Of a stretch of 42,760 nucleotides of DNA, positions 1 to 7,963 are shown piece by piece. The translations under genes were made by a program, and so were the position numbers. The notes under the pieces are model-generated. The model saw nothing but the letters and a program-made list of their open reading frames with translations. It was not told the DNA's origin and did not search any database. Numbering within the stretch: the first letter of the stretch is position 1; the number at the start of each line of letters is the position of its first letter. Source of the stretch: Kiritimatiellia bacterium (GTDB lineage: Bacteria; Verrucomicrobiota; Kiritimatiellia; UBA8416); assembly GCA_007129405.1 (NCBI GenBank), contig SKVN01000072.1:1-42760 (forward strand). The letters are read 5' to 3'.

Positions 1-855
1 GCGCACCCCATGTTTCGTCGTGATGTGCCCGGGCAGAAGTCGTTTTCCAAATTGCGCAGTGCGATCGCTGGTTTGTACGCGCATCGCGGCATGATGCGTG
101 AAGCAGAAATTGCGTTTCGCGAGTCTCTTGATCTGTATCCCTTATCTCCGGAAGCACACTTTCGTTTGGCAGAGCTATATTTGCGGCGTACCCGCTTCGA
201 AGATGCCAAAGAGTTGATTGAAAATTTTATTGCATTTGATCCGGCCAATGAGCGTGCAGAGAACTTTTTGGATCAAATCCATCATTTTGAGCGTATGCAC
301 TTACGTGTGCTGGAGCTCGAACAGCAGTTACGCGATGGTACCATCACGGCGCAGGATGCTCTTTCGCTGGCAGATGCTTACCGCCAGCGCGGGCAAACGG
401 ATCGTTTTCGTGGGTTGGCGGAGAGTATTGCCACGAATCCAGATTCGCCTGCCTTTTTGCTTCTTCCGCTAGGGCAGTTATATGTACAAGCGGGTATGTA
501 TGCGCAGGCTGGAGAAGTTGTGCAAACGGCACTGGATCGTCTACCGCCTCATGCACCTCCACAAGCATTTCACGAGGCTTTGGCTACGCTACGTGCAATT
601 GGAGATTATGATAGAGCTGCTGCTGTTCTCTCGCGGTTTTTGGAACAGCACCCCGAGGCTTGGGAAAGTTGGATTGCGTTAGCAGAATTACATGCGGCGC
701 GTAATGCGTTCGATGCTGCAGGGGTGGCGCTTGGAGCCGCGATCCGGCATGGGGGTAGCGAGGCCCGATTGGCCATCGAAACGAATCCGACGTTACGCCG
801 GATTCAACAGGAGCGCACAGAGCATCGTCAAGGTGTATTTGGCGTCGGTCGATGA
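1..855 (+). CDS. TPR-repeat protein, C-terminal part (start lies outside the window)
   Basis: The frame is open to the left edge, so only about the last 284 residues are visible; the ATG at position 10 is unlikely to be the real start. The sequence is helical with tetratricopeptide-like units, clearest in the first 90 residues (for example AEIAFRESLDLYPLSPEA followed by FRLAELYLR), again around residues 155-180 and near the C-terminus. There is no membrane segment or catalytic motif in the visible part. TPR units normally mediate protein-protein contacts. The visible piece resembles the TPR tail that follows the membrane part of large DUF2723-type proteins in PVC bacteria, but that is from memory and cannot be tested without the upstream sequence. 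It ends 18 bases before the next gene on the same strand, so the two are probably co-transcribed. Confidence 0.75.
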   Translation, partial: AHPMFRRDVPGQKSFSKLRSAIAGLYAHRGMMREAEIAFRESLDLYPLSPEAHFRLAELYLRRTRFEDAKELIENFIAFDPANERAENFLDQIHHFERMHLRVLELEQQLRDGTITAQDALSLADAYRQRGQTDRFRGLAESIATNPDSPAFLLLPLGQLYVQAGMYAQAGEVVQTALDRLPPHAPPQAFHEALATLRAIGDYDRAAAVLSRFLEQHPEAWESWIALAELHAARNAFDAAGVALGAAIRHGGSEARLAIETNPTLRRIQQERTEHRQGVFGVGR

Positions 856-873
856 GATGCGACGAGGTGTGAC

Positions 874-1506
874 ATGGCAACGATTCACAGTCGCGATTTG
901 CAACAATTTCATGATGTGGAGCGTGCATTGTGGAAGCTGTTCTCCGTTTTTGGGCCCTTATGTGGCAGGTGTGCTCGCAAAACATTACGCGAACATGCTG
1001 CTGGCAAGCGGGATGATCGTGCGTCGTGGTGCTGTTGCATGATTGATAACCAAATACATGATCACTGGGACACCTTGAATCCCGTGCAGTCTCATTTTGA
1101 CCGTAAGTGGTATGATAAGTTGACGCCCTTATCGATGGGGCGAATGCCAGGTAACGGACCATGCCCTGCGCTTGGTGCGCAAGGATGCCGTTTGCGGAAA
1201 TGCCGCCCGGTTACGTGTACCACGCAGCTTTGTTCCAAAATGCTTGCGGTCTTGCGATGCGTCGGGTTATACGATGGGCGCACAACGGCTGCGCGTCAAA
1301 TCGAGGAATTGCTGCCTTTACCGGATATTCTGCATGCGCTGTATCGAACGGGTGGCAAGGGGCGTAAAGTGACGCGGGATGAGGTTGCCCAATATATTGG
1401 GATGATTCATGCGTATCGTGCAAAGTTCGAAGCCGTTGCCGAGGATGCACACTGTGCTGCGATTGATGCGGTATTGCCAGATGATGGTCAGGATGAGGAG
1501 ATGTGA
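874..1506 (+). CDS. Cysteine-cluster protein, probable YkgJ-type metal-binding
   Basis: This 210-residue soluble protein carries a cysteine pattern typical of the YkgJ (zinc- or iron-chelating) family: C30 and C33 as CGRC, a CCC run at 53-55, then C97, C105, C110, C115 and C120, with the family-like stretch GNGPCPALGAQGCRL. Such proteins are thought to bind a metal or Fe-S cluster through the cysteines; no substrate is known. Residues 125-210 are helical and lack cysteines except one near the C-terminus. The ATG at 874 follows a GACGAGG ribosome-binding sequence. The gene overlaps the preferred reading of the next ORF's ribosome-binding site, as expected for translational coupling. The family assignment rests on cysteine spacing only, so the specific function stays open. 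Confidence 0.7.
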   Translation: MATIHSRDLQQFHDVERALWKLFSVFGPLCGRCARKTLREHAAGKRDDRASWCCCMIDNQIHDHWDTLNPVQSHFDRKWYDKLTPLSMGRMPGNGPCPALGAQGCRLRKCRPVTCTTQLCSKMLAVLRCVGLYDGRTTAARQIEELLPLPDILHALYRTGGKGRKVTRDEVAQYIGMIHAYRAKFEAVAEDAHCAAIDAVLPDDGQDEEM

Positions 1507-1508
1507 CG

Positions 1509-2288
1509 ATGCGTATTGGGATTGCGCAGATAGCTGCTGATACGATTGACCCATTCGAAACAAGTCATTATGAACGCTTTGTGGCGCGTGCATGTGCTGC
1601 TGGCTGTGCATGGGTGCTATTTCCTGAATTGTCAGATAGTGGGTATGACTTGGAGACCCGTGCGGCGATGACGAGTTCGCATCAGGCTGCGTTGGCAGAT
1701 ATGGCCCGAGATGCCCGGTTGTGGATTTTTGCGGGATTACGAAAAAAAGAGGAAACGGGAGAGCAAAATACGCTCATGGTTTTTTCGCCTGATGGGCGAA
1801 GTTTGCCGTACTACAGCAAGATGCACTTGTTTTCACATGAGACCTTGTGTGAGGATGCAATATTTGTAGCAGGGTCAAGTCCTGTTGTTGTCAAGCTGGA
1901 TGCGTTTTGTGTAGGTTTATCGATCTGTTTTGATTTGCGATTCGCTGCACTCTATCGTGCATACGCACATGCGGGTGCTGATATTTTTGTTGTCGCTGCG
2001 GCTTGGCCGGAAGCGCGTATTGCCGATTGGCAGTTGTTACTGCAGGCGCGCGCCTTGGAGAGTCAGGCTTTTGCGATTGGTGTAAATTACAGTGGTAAGA
2101 GAGGTGCCGTGACTTTCGGGGGAAGATCGATGGTTTGTGGTCCAGATGGAAAGGTTCTCGCTACGGCATCCGCAGATGCATCTGCGCTGCTTGTGTGTGA
2201 TCTGGATCTCGAAGAAGTTGGTCAAATACGCCAAGATTTTCCTGTTTTGCGACATGATCGTGAAATTGGAATGATCGTGAAAGGGTAA
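1509..2288 (+). CDS. Carbon-nitrogen hydrolase (nitrilase superfamily, omega-amidase-like)
   Basis: About 259 residues, the normal size of a single-domain nitrilase-superfamily amidase. The catalytic triad is visible: Glu40 in FPELSDSGYDL, Lys104 in YYSKMHLF and Cys140 in LSICFDLRF (numbered from ATG 1509). The later stretch AAAWPEARIADWQLLLQARA followed by ESQAFAIGVN matches the YafV/Nit2 omega-amidase-like branch, whose members hydrolyse omega-amides such as alpha-ketoglutaramate; the exact substrate cannot be read from sequence. No signal peptide, so cytoplasmic. I prefer ATG 1509 over an in-frame GTG at 1503 because GAGGAG at 1495-1500 is correctly spaced only for 1509. The gene starts 2 bases after the stop of the upstream gene, implying one transcript. 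Confidence 0.88.
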   Translation: MRIGIAQIAADTIDPFETSHYERFVARACAAGCAWVLFPELSDSGYDLETRAAMTSSHQAALADMARDARLWIFAGLRKKEETGEQNTLMVFSPDGRSLPYYSKMHLFSHETLCEDAIFVAGSSPVVVKLDAFCVGLSICFDLRFAALYRAYAHAGADIFVVAAAWPEARIADWQLLLQARALESQAFAIGVNYSGKRGAVTFGGRSMVCGPDGKVLATASADASALLVCDLDLEEVGQIRQDFPVLRHDREIGMIVKG

Positions 2289-2302
2289 AAAAAGGGGGGG
2301 GC

Positions 2303-3580
2303 ATGGAAAAAGCACAATCCGAAGAACTGCGTTATAAGAAGACGCTTCAATATGGTATTTATGTGTTTCCTGTATTGCTGTTGTTGGTGGGACTTTTTAG
2401 TGCCTCTCCCGCCACGGTTTGGAAGGGGTTACGAAGTATCATCGCTTCTCCCAGTGTTCTCTTGCACGACTATTTGTATGTTGGTGGGTTGAGCGCGACG
2501 CTGGTCAATGCGGGGTTGTGTGGCATTATTTGTTGTGTGTTGCTGGCTTTGTTGCGGGTTGAGCTGAACGGCCCTTTCGTGGCTGCGGTTTATACGGTCA
2601 TAGGATTCGCATTTTTCGGTAAGAATATTTTCAATATCTGGCCTATTTTCATCGGAATTGCACTTTTTGCCAAGGTGCAGGGCGTGCCTACGCGTAATTA
2701 TGCTCTCGTGGGCCTGTTTGGTACCACTCTGGCGCCTTTGGTCAGTGCAATTGCGTTTGGTTCGCATCTTTCCGGGGGCATTGCGGTCGCCTTGGGTGCA
2801 GCCTTAGGTGTGCTGGCGGGGTTTGTGCTGCCACCACTAGCATCGCATATGTTGCGCTTTCATGATGGTTACAATATCTACAATACCGGTTTTACAGGGG
2901 GGATTGTCGGATCTTTTCTCACTGCGTGGCTGCGTAGTTTTGATTTCACCGTGGCTCCGACGTCGCGGTTATCAGATCAATATGACGTTTTTCTGAAAGT
3001 GCTGTTGTTAGGCTTCTTTGTGTTTCTCATGCTTGCGGGGTATGTGATCGATCGGCTTGGTGCTCGCGTTATCGCGGAAAAGATGCGCTTGATTCATGCT
3101 TCATCCGGCCGGCTGATTAGCGACTTTATGCGCATTGGGGATGTCCCGTCTTCAATCTTTAACATGGGGTTCATGGGGCTCATCTCTTCTTTCTTTGTGA
3201 TCGCCTTGAATGGACGTTTCAATGGACCCGTCATTGGGGGGATTTTGACGATTGTCGGGTTTGCGGCTTTTGGTAAACACGTGAAAAATTGCGTGCCTGT
3301 CTTGCTTGGAGTGTATCTGGCATCCTTGTTAAAGGTGTGGGATGGTGGTAGCACGCCGGTGATCATTGCGGGTCTTTTCGGTACCACGCTTGCTCCTATC
3401 GCGGGGCAGTTCGGTGCACTCGCTGGCGTGTTGGCGGGATTTTGCCATTTGTCGATCGTGATGAATGTGGGGGTATTGCACGGTGGGGTGAACTTATACA
3501 ACAATGGTTTTGCGGGGGGCTTTGTGGCATCGTTTCTGGTGCCGATTATCAATTCCCTGAAAAAGGAGGATAAGGCATGA
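2303..3580 (+). CDS. DUF1576-family polytopic membrane protein with internal duplication
   Basis: A 425-residue, very hydrophobic protein with roughly ten to twelve membrane segments, recognised as DUF1576, a family of unknown function. It is built from two homologous halves, about residues 51-205 and 272-411. Matched motifs are GFAFFGKN (101-108) with GFAAFGKH (319-326), LFGTTLAP (138-145) with LFGTTLAP (358-365), and NIYNTGFTGG (191-200) with NLYNNGFAGG (397-406). Such pseudo-twofold design is typical of secondary transporters and channels, so a transport role is a reasonable inference, but the substrate is unknown. The start ATG follows a run of seven A and eight G (2287-2301) that acts as the ribosome-binding site. 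The stop overlaps the start of the small acidic protein at 3577, suggesting a two-protein unit. Confidence 0.85.
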   Translation: MEKAQSEELRYKKTLQYGIYVFPVLLLLVGLFSASPATVWKGLRSIIASPSVLLHDYLYVGGLSATLVNAGLCGIICCVLLALLRVELNGPFVAAVYTVIGFAFFGKNIFNIWPIFIGIALFAKVQGVPTRNYALVGLFGTTLAPLVSAIAFGSHLSGGIAVALGAALGVLAGFVLPPLASHMLRFHDGYNIYNTGFTGGIVGSFLTAWLRSFDFTVAPTSRLSDQYDVFLKVLLLGFFVFLMLAGYVIDRLGARVIAEKMRLIHASSGRLISDFMRIGDVPSSIFNMGFMGLISSFFVIALNGRFNGPVIGGILTIVGFAAFGKHVKNCVPVLLGVYLASLLKVWDGGSTPVIIAGLFGTTLAPIAGQFGALAGVLAGFCHLSIVMNVGVLHGGVNLYNNGFAGGFVASFLVPIINSLKKEDKA

Positions 3581-3930
3581 AGCATGAATTAAAAAAGGTT
3601 CTTAAGATTGCTGACGAAGTGATGACGGTTTGTATGTACAAATTTGATCCTGTAAAAGCTTATTTTACCACGGAAAAGTGTGAGACAGGCTATGAGCTGT
3701 TTTTTCGATTTGAATCTGTCACGGTCAGCGACAAAGAGCTGGATGACTTACGCGAAAAATTGTCCGCTGAGCGGAATCCTGAATTAGAGGATTACTATTG
3801 GCAATTAGCGGGCGAAGTGGAGAATAGCAATGAATTGTATCTAGTGGCACTCATGAGTGATTTGTCTGAAGTCTGCTATGATGGGAATGATCTCGCAATT
3901 CATCTTTCTCGTAAAGCAGAACAAGCCTAA
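3577..3930 (+). CDS. Small acidic protein of unknown function, coupled to the DUF1576 gene
   Basis: A 117-residue soluble protein rich in Glu and Asp, with no signal peptide, membrane segment or motif that I recognise. Its ATG overlaps the stop of the DUF1576 gene in an ATGA arrangement (3577-3580), and an AGGAGG-like sequence in the end of that gene (3567-3571 area) provides the ribosome-binding site. This implies coupled translation and a roughly matched amount of both products. Predicted alternation of strands and helices, for example TGYELFFRFESVTVSDKEL, suggests a compact alpha/beta fold. A cytoplasmic partner or regulator of the membrane protein is a plausible inference only. Two cysteines (C19 and C35) and a third near residue 99 are scattered and do not form a known metal site. 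Confidence 0.7.
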   Translation: MKHELKKVLKIADEVMTVCMYKFDPVKAYFTTEKCETGYELFFRFESVTVSDKELDDLREKLSAERNPELEDYYWQLAGEVENSNELYLVALMSDLSEVCYDGNDLAIHLSRKAEQA

Positions 3931-3942
3931 GGTGTTGATTTG

Positions 3943-4992
3943 ATGATGCCGCAGGCGCCATTCTCTCCAACCGTGCCTGACGATGTGGCTGGTATTTTTG
4001 ACGCTCTCGGCTTGACGCTGCTGGGAATTGCCGATGCCATGCCGGACGCTGCCGCGACTGCGAGATATCAAGCGTGGCTGCAGGCCGGACGGCATGGTGA
4101 TATGGTCTGGATGGAACGACATGCTGTAGGAAAGTATGACCCATCGCAGATATTGCCGGGGTGTCGGTCTGTCTTGGTTACAGGGCTTTCCTATTATCAG
4201 CCTGGCGCGTGCGGTGTTGGGCAGGGGCGTATTGCGCGCTATGCCTGGGGGCGCGATTACCACAGGGTGCTTGGTAATCGGTTGCGCAGGGCGGCGCGCC
4301 AATTGACGGATCGCTATCCGCAAGATCGCTTCAAGGGGTATACCGATGCTTTGCCATTAGATGAGCGTTATTATGCCTGTGCAGGCGGTGCCGGTTTCAT
4401 CGGTCGTAATACCCTGCTCATTCATAGTGCTTTGGGAAGTTGGTTTGTGATTGGCGAAATCTTATCCGCGCGCCATTGGCCTGCCACACCACTGCGAGAG
4501 CCTCGGCATGGTGCTTGCCCGACGGGCTGCCGCAAATGTCTCGATGTATGCCCTACAGGTGCGCTTACAGATTTTGGAGAGATCGACGCCAGTCGTTGTA
4601 TTTCTTATCTGACGATCGAAAATAAGGGACCGATTCCGGCGGAGTATCGTAAAGCGGTAGGTGCCTGGCTTTTTGGATGTGATTTGTGCCAGGAGGTTTG
4701 CCCGTTTCAGTTACGCAAGCAGGTTACAACAGAGCGCGATTTTCTGGCATGGCGTGCGGGGCCTGGTGTTTCGCCATCTGAAATTCTTGCGATGGACGAG
4801 GATGCGTTTGCCGCACGCTTTGCAGGTACTCCGATCATGCGTACAGGATTATGGCGCATGCAGAGAAATGCTTGCATTGTGGCTGGTAATTTGCAGGATG
4901 CACAAAGTTTGCCTGCATTACACCGTATGCGGATCGGAGCAGATCTGATTCTTCGCGAGCATGCGGCGTGGGCGCTGGCCCAATATACTTGA
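3943..4992 (+). CDS. queG: Epoxyqueuosine reductase QueG
   Basis: QueG reduces epoxyqueuosine to queuosine in tRNA, the last step of queuosine synthesis, using a corrinoid and two [4Fe-4S] clusters in the cytoplasm. The protein shows the expected order: an N-terminal cobalamin-binding part, the catalytic aspartate in TDALPLDERYY (about residue 135), AGFIGRNTLLI, the first ferredoxin motif CPTGCRKCLDVCPTGAL (about 192-208), then RCISYLTIENKG and the second motif GCDLCQEVCP (about 246-254). A short HEAT-like tail follows; total length near 349 residues is slightly under the E. coli enzyme. The first two cysteines are spaced CxxxC instead of CxxC. ATG 3943 (or 3946) is preferred, with AAGGTG about 9 bases upstream; an in-frame TTG at 3940 is less likely. 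No other queuosine genes lie in the window. Confidence 0.93.
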   Translation: MMPQAPFSPTVPDDVAGIFDALGLTLLGIADAMPDAAATARYQAWLQAGRHGDMVWMERHAVGKYDPSQILPGCRSVLVTGLSYYQPGACGVGQGRIARYAWGRDYHRVLGNRLRRAARQLTDRYPQDRFKGYTDALPLDERYYACAGGAGFIGRNTLLIHSALGSWFVIGEILSARHWPATPLREPRHGACPTGCRKCLDVCPTGALTDFGEIDASRCISYLTIENKGPIPAEYRKAVGAWLFGCDLCQEVCPFQLRKQVTTERDFLAWRAGPGVSPSEILAMDEDAFAARFAGTPIMRTGLWRMQRNACIVAGNLQDAQSLPALHRMRIGADLILREHAAWALAQYT

Positions 4993-5002
4993 AGGAATGT
5001 AC

Positions 5003-6265
5003 ATGTCTCCCCCTTTTCTCCAACATCTTGTTGCGCTGCGAACCATTCTGGGTACACACATATTGTTTACTGTGGGTGTCATGTTACTGATGGGGTATTG
5101 TATCGGTATTCTGTCGCGTCGGATTCGATTACCTGAAATTACGGGGTTTATCTTGGCGGGTGTCATGTTGGGGGATAGCTTGCTGGGAGTGGTGCCGCTG
5201 CAGATGACGGGTTCGATGAAAATGATTACCGAAATTGCCTTGGGCCTGATTGCCTTGACCATTGGCAGCGAGTTCTCGCTTGTGAAGCTGCGGCGGATGG
5301 GGAAGACCGTTGTCTGGATCTCGGTCATACAATTGTTGGGCACGTTTGCCGTTGTATTCGGGGCGATGAGGTTGGCTGGGCTTGCGCTTCCGTTTGCGAT
5401 GGTCATTGCTGCCATCGCAACGACGTCGTCTCCAGCCGTGGTTGTTGCCATTGTGCAGTCGTTGCGTGCAAAAGGATTCTTTGTCGATTGTCTATATGGA
5501 GTGGTTGCTCTGCTCGATGCAGGGGCTGTTATTTTGTTTGGGATTTGCTTTTCCCTGGCAGCCGGCATGCTGGGATGGGTTGGGGGAGATGCTGGTCCGG
5601 GGAGTTTGTTCTGGGCGGCCGTAGTGGAAGTTGTGGTGTCGATTGTTGGCGGGCTCATTATGGGAACGATTCTGCATTTGGCGGTATGTCGAAAAAACCA
5701 TCCCAACGAGATTTTGTTGATCGTTTTGGGTGTTACCTGCTTATGCACAGCCATTGCCATCGTGTTTCATCTGTCGCCTCTTCTGATGAACATGGTCGCG
5801 GGAGCTGTCATGATCAATCTGTCGGCCCGCCACCATCGGATTTTTCGTATGTTAGAGCCACTCACTCCTCCGATTTATGCGCTGTTTTTTGTGCTGGCCG
5901 GGAGCGAATTGCAGCTATCCTTGCTCACGCGTCCTACGGTTTTGTTGTTGGGGGGCGTCTATGTTTGTAGCCGGAATCTGGCAAAATGGGCAACGACGTA
6001 TCTGGGGGCACGTCTCGCGCATTGCCCGCCCCCGATTCAGATGAATCTAGGATTGTGCATGTTGCCGCAGGCAGGGGTTGCCCTCGGGTTAGTATTGTTG
6101 ATACAGGCTTCTCCGCAAGCAGCCAACATGACACCGTTGCAAGCGGAAGTGACAGAAACACTGGTCAATGTTGTTTTGTTGTCCGTGTTTATCAATCAGC
6201 TACTGGGTCCGCCTTTGGCGAGGGGGGCGGTAATGCGCGGGAATGACATGGAGGAAGATGAATGA
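5003..6265 (+). CDS. Cation:proton antiporter, CPA2 (KefB/NapA-like) family
   Basis: A roughly 420-residue integral membrane protein with about 12 hydrophobic segments. Family features include ITGFILAGVMLGDSLLG near the N-terminus, LTIGSEFSL, and AAIATTSSPAVVVAIVQSLR, which corresponds to the ion-binding region of CPA2 exchangers. CPA2 proteins exchange Na+ or K+ for H+ across the inner membrane. There is no C-terminal RCK/TrkA-N domain as in KefB or KefC, so gating would need a separate protein. ATG 5003 is chosen because GAAGGA (4991-4996) is well spaced for it; the ATG at 4997 would be too close, and 4961 lies inside queG. The last codon overlaps the ATG of the EIIA/PII-like gene by 4 bases, which strongly suggests that the two act together. 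Confidence 0.9.
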   Translation: MSPPFLQHLVALRTILGTHILFTVGVMLLMGYCIGILSRRIRLPEITGFILAGVMLGDSLLGVVPLQMTGSMKMITEIALGLIALTIGSEFSLVKLRRMGKTVVWISVIQLLGTFAVVFGAMRLAGLALPFAMVIAAIATTSSPAVVVAIVQSLRAKGFFVDCLYGVVALLDAGAVILFGICFSLAAGMLGWVGGDAGPGSLFWAAVVEVVVSIVGGLIMGTILHLAVCRKNHPNEILLIVLGVTCLCTAIAIVFHLSPLLMNMVAGAVMINLSARHHRIFRMLEPLTPPIYALFFVLAGSELQLSLLTRPTVLLLGGVYVCSRNLAKWATTYLGARLAHCPPPIQMNLGLCMLPQAGVALGLVLLIQASPQAANMTPLQAEVTETLVNVVLLSVFINQLLGPPLARGAVMRGNDMEEDE

Positions 6266-7086
6266 TTTTGCTGGATGCTATATATGCCGACTGTTGTTGT
6301 GTGGATTTTCATGCCCGAAATAAGGATGAGGTGCTGCGTAAGCTTGCTGACTTGATGGCGAGACATCCTGCGGTGGCGGCGATCGGGGCAGATGCGGTCT
6401 ACCGGTTGCTTTCCGATCGGGAGGCCAAGGGAACCACCGGGCTGGGGCGCAGTGTGGCTTTGCCACATGCCCGCGTTCAGGGATTGAAACAGTTTGTTGT
6501 GGGCGTGGCCGTAGCACCGAAGGGCGTAGATTTTGGTGCGATTGATCGCCGCAAGTGCCGGCTCCTATTTGTGGTTCTGGGGCCTGCAGAAGAACCGAGC
6601 GGGCACTTGAAGGCATTGGCTGGCATATCTCGCATCACAGGTTCGGCGCGTCGCCGACGTACCCTGCTGCTGGCAAAAACATCCGAGGCACTATATGAAG
6701 TCATGGTGCAGCATTGCGATCCAACCGCGTCTCCTTCTGCACAGACCCAGAAAATGCGTATTTTGCTCATGATTCTTTACGATGAAGATTTATTATATGA
6801 TATTCTACAGTATTTTCTGGAGCAGGGGGTCGAGGGCGCAACGGTGCTGGAGGGACTGGGGATGGGGCATTACATTTCGAACGTACCTGTTTTTGCTGAA
6901 TACATAGGTTTTATGCAGAAGCGCAAACAGCATAGTCAGACCATCTTTACACTCATTCCGGCAGAACGTGAAGCGGCCTTGCTGGAAGGTCTTGAGTTGA
7001 TTACGGGCGATATGCAGACGCGCCAAGGCGCGATGGTGATAACGGTGGATACGGCATTCCATAAGGGAAGTATGCGCATGCTGTAA
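6262..7086 (+). CDS. Fused PTS EIIA (fructose/Ntr-type) and PII-like regulatory protein
   Basis: This 274-residue cytoplasmic protein has two domains. Residues 1-150 are a type-2 EIIA domain: DREAKGTTGLGRSVALPHAR contains the phospho-acceptor His69, and GHLKALA supplies the usual second histidine (His115). Residues 165-274 resemble PII-like/DUF190-like signalling proteins: MRILLMILYDEDLLYDILQ, then GVEGATVLEGLGMGHYI with the T-loop region, and TIFTLIP. No EIIB or EIIC lies nearby, so this is not a sugar-uptake component. It overlaps the antiporter gene by 4 bases (ATGA). EIIA-Ntr proteins regulate K+ transport and PII-like proteins regulate transporters by binding nucleotides, so I infer that this protein adjusts the antiporter in response to phosphorylation and a bound small molecule. 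The gene ends 14 bases from the convergent phospholipase gene. Confidence 0.82.
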   Translation: MILLDAIYADCCCVDFHARNKDEVLRKLADLMARHPAVAAIGADAVYRLLSDREAKGTTGLGRSVALPHARVQGLKQFVVGVAVAPKGVDFGAIDRRKCRLLFVVLGPAEEPSGHLKALAGISRITGSARRRRTLLLAKTSEALYEVMVQHCDPTASPSAQTQKMRILLMILYDEDLLYDILQYFLEQGVEGATVLEGLGMGHYISNVPVFAEYIGFMQKRKQHSQTIFTLIPAEREAALLEGLELITGDMQTRQGAMVITVDTAFHKGSMRML

Positions 7087-7100
7087 AGCGCGGTTGCGGG

Positions 7101-7907
7101 CTAGCGACTTTGGATGGCTTCGAATTCCTGCGTGTAGAGATGCGCGATGGTGTCGGAGTAGATGACAACGGCATTTTCGTAACTCTGGGTAGCGGCCGTA
7201 ACCGTGAAATTGAACGATCCGGTAAAAACCACGGCCTGATCCAGTATCGCGAATTTATGGTGCATGGATGCAAAGCGCCCGCGCATTTGAATAGGTGTCG
7301 TGGTGATGTTGCGGTGCGCACCCAGTGTCGTGATGATTTTAGACATTCTGCCGACTTCGATCTGGCCTTCATCGTATTTGATATGGATCCGAACACCTCG
7401 CTGGGCAGCCTCTTGTAAGGCTTCTGTGATGGGGAGGCTGGTTATGGTATAGATCGCAATTAAAATCTCGCGTCTGGCCTCGTTAATGGCATCCGTGAGG
7501 AGGGATTCGCAATCGGGTCCAAAGGTGGCAATCACGCGTGCGTCGGATTCGCGACGTCCCTGCAGTACATTTCTGCGACTCGTTGATAATGGCTCTGTGC
7601 CACGTTGGCCGGACAAACGCCTTGCGATGATCTGATCGCGCCATTCCAGGCGGTGCATCGGAATCGCGATCCTCTGATTGTCACGTCCTTTGAGTATGAC
7701 TTGATTCTGCTGCAAGTTGATAAAGGCGGCTTCGATTGACTCTCCAGCTTCACTATTCCAGATGCGATAAGAGAGCGGAGGAGTGGTCGTGTCATCCGTT
7801 TCATTGGCAACCGCGAAAAGGTTGCATAAAAGCAATATGAGAACCGCGTTGCAGAATCTGACACCAGTTTTGCCGCGTCGGGATATTTTGCTCTGTGAAA
7901 CTGTCAT
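7101..7907 (-). CDS. Secreted phospholipase D/nuclease-like protein with N-terminal SHD1-type domain
   Basis: A single HKD motif is present, HHKFAILD (His216, Lys218, Asp223 from ATG 7907) followed by GSFNFT, as in the small Nuc/PLD6 class, where two subunits pair to form one active site. The strand-helix pattern before it (REILIAIYTITS, then ALQEAAQRGVRIHIKYD) fits the PLD fold. Residues about 1-36 form a signal peptide with a basic n-region and a Leu-rich core ending near VANE. Residues about 46-100 (YRIWNSEAGESIEAAFI, IAIPMHRLEWRDQ) resemble the SHD1 domain common in PVC bacteria. Substrate may be phospholipid or nucleic acid. The start is uncertain: ATGs at 7907, 7916 and 7919 and a TTG at 7943 are in frame and none has a clear ribosome-binding site. 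Confidence 0.82.
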   Translation of the reverse strand: MTVSQSKISRRGKTGVRFCNAVLILLLCNLFAVANETDDTTTPPLSYRIWNSEAGESIEAAFINLQQNQVILKGRDNQRIAIPMHRLEWRDQIIARRLSGQRGTEPLSTSRRNVLQGRRESDARVIATFGPDCESLLTDAINEARREILIAIYTITSLPITEALQEAAQRGVRIHIKYDEGQIEVGRMSKIITTLGAHRNITTTPIQMRGRFASMHHKFAILDQAVVFTGSFNFTVTAATQSYENAVVIYSDTIAHLYTQEFEAIQSR

Positions 7908-7963
7908 GCTGTGCATCATACTGTGTTTAGATATGGTTCGCAACTTTTAGAATTGTGGTCGCC

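Noticed and set aside
584-1162. 192-residue antisense frame spanning the TPR and cysteine-cluster genes
   Set aside because: Rich in His, Cys and Arg with no domain pattern; it runs across two well-supported plus-strand genes.
3094-3585. Long antisense frame over the DUF1576 gene, and similar long antisense frames elsewhere (4918-5760, 11060-11497)
   Set aside because: They mirror hydrophobic coding sequence on the other strand, lack ribosome-binding sites and show Pro/Thr-rich composition typical of shadow frames.
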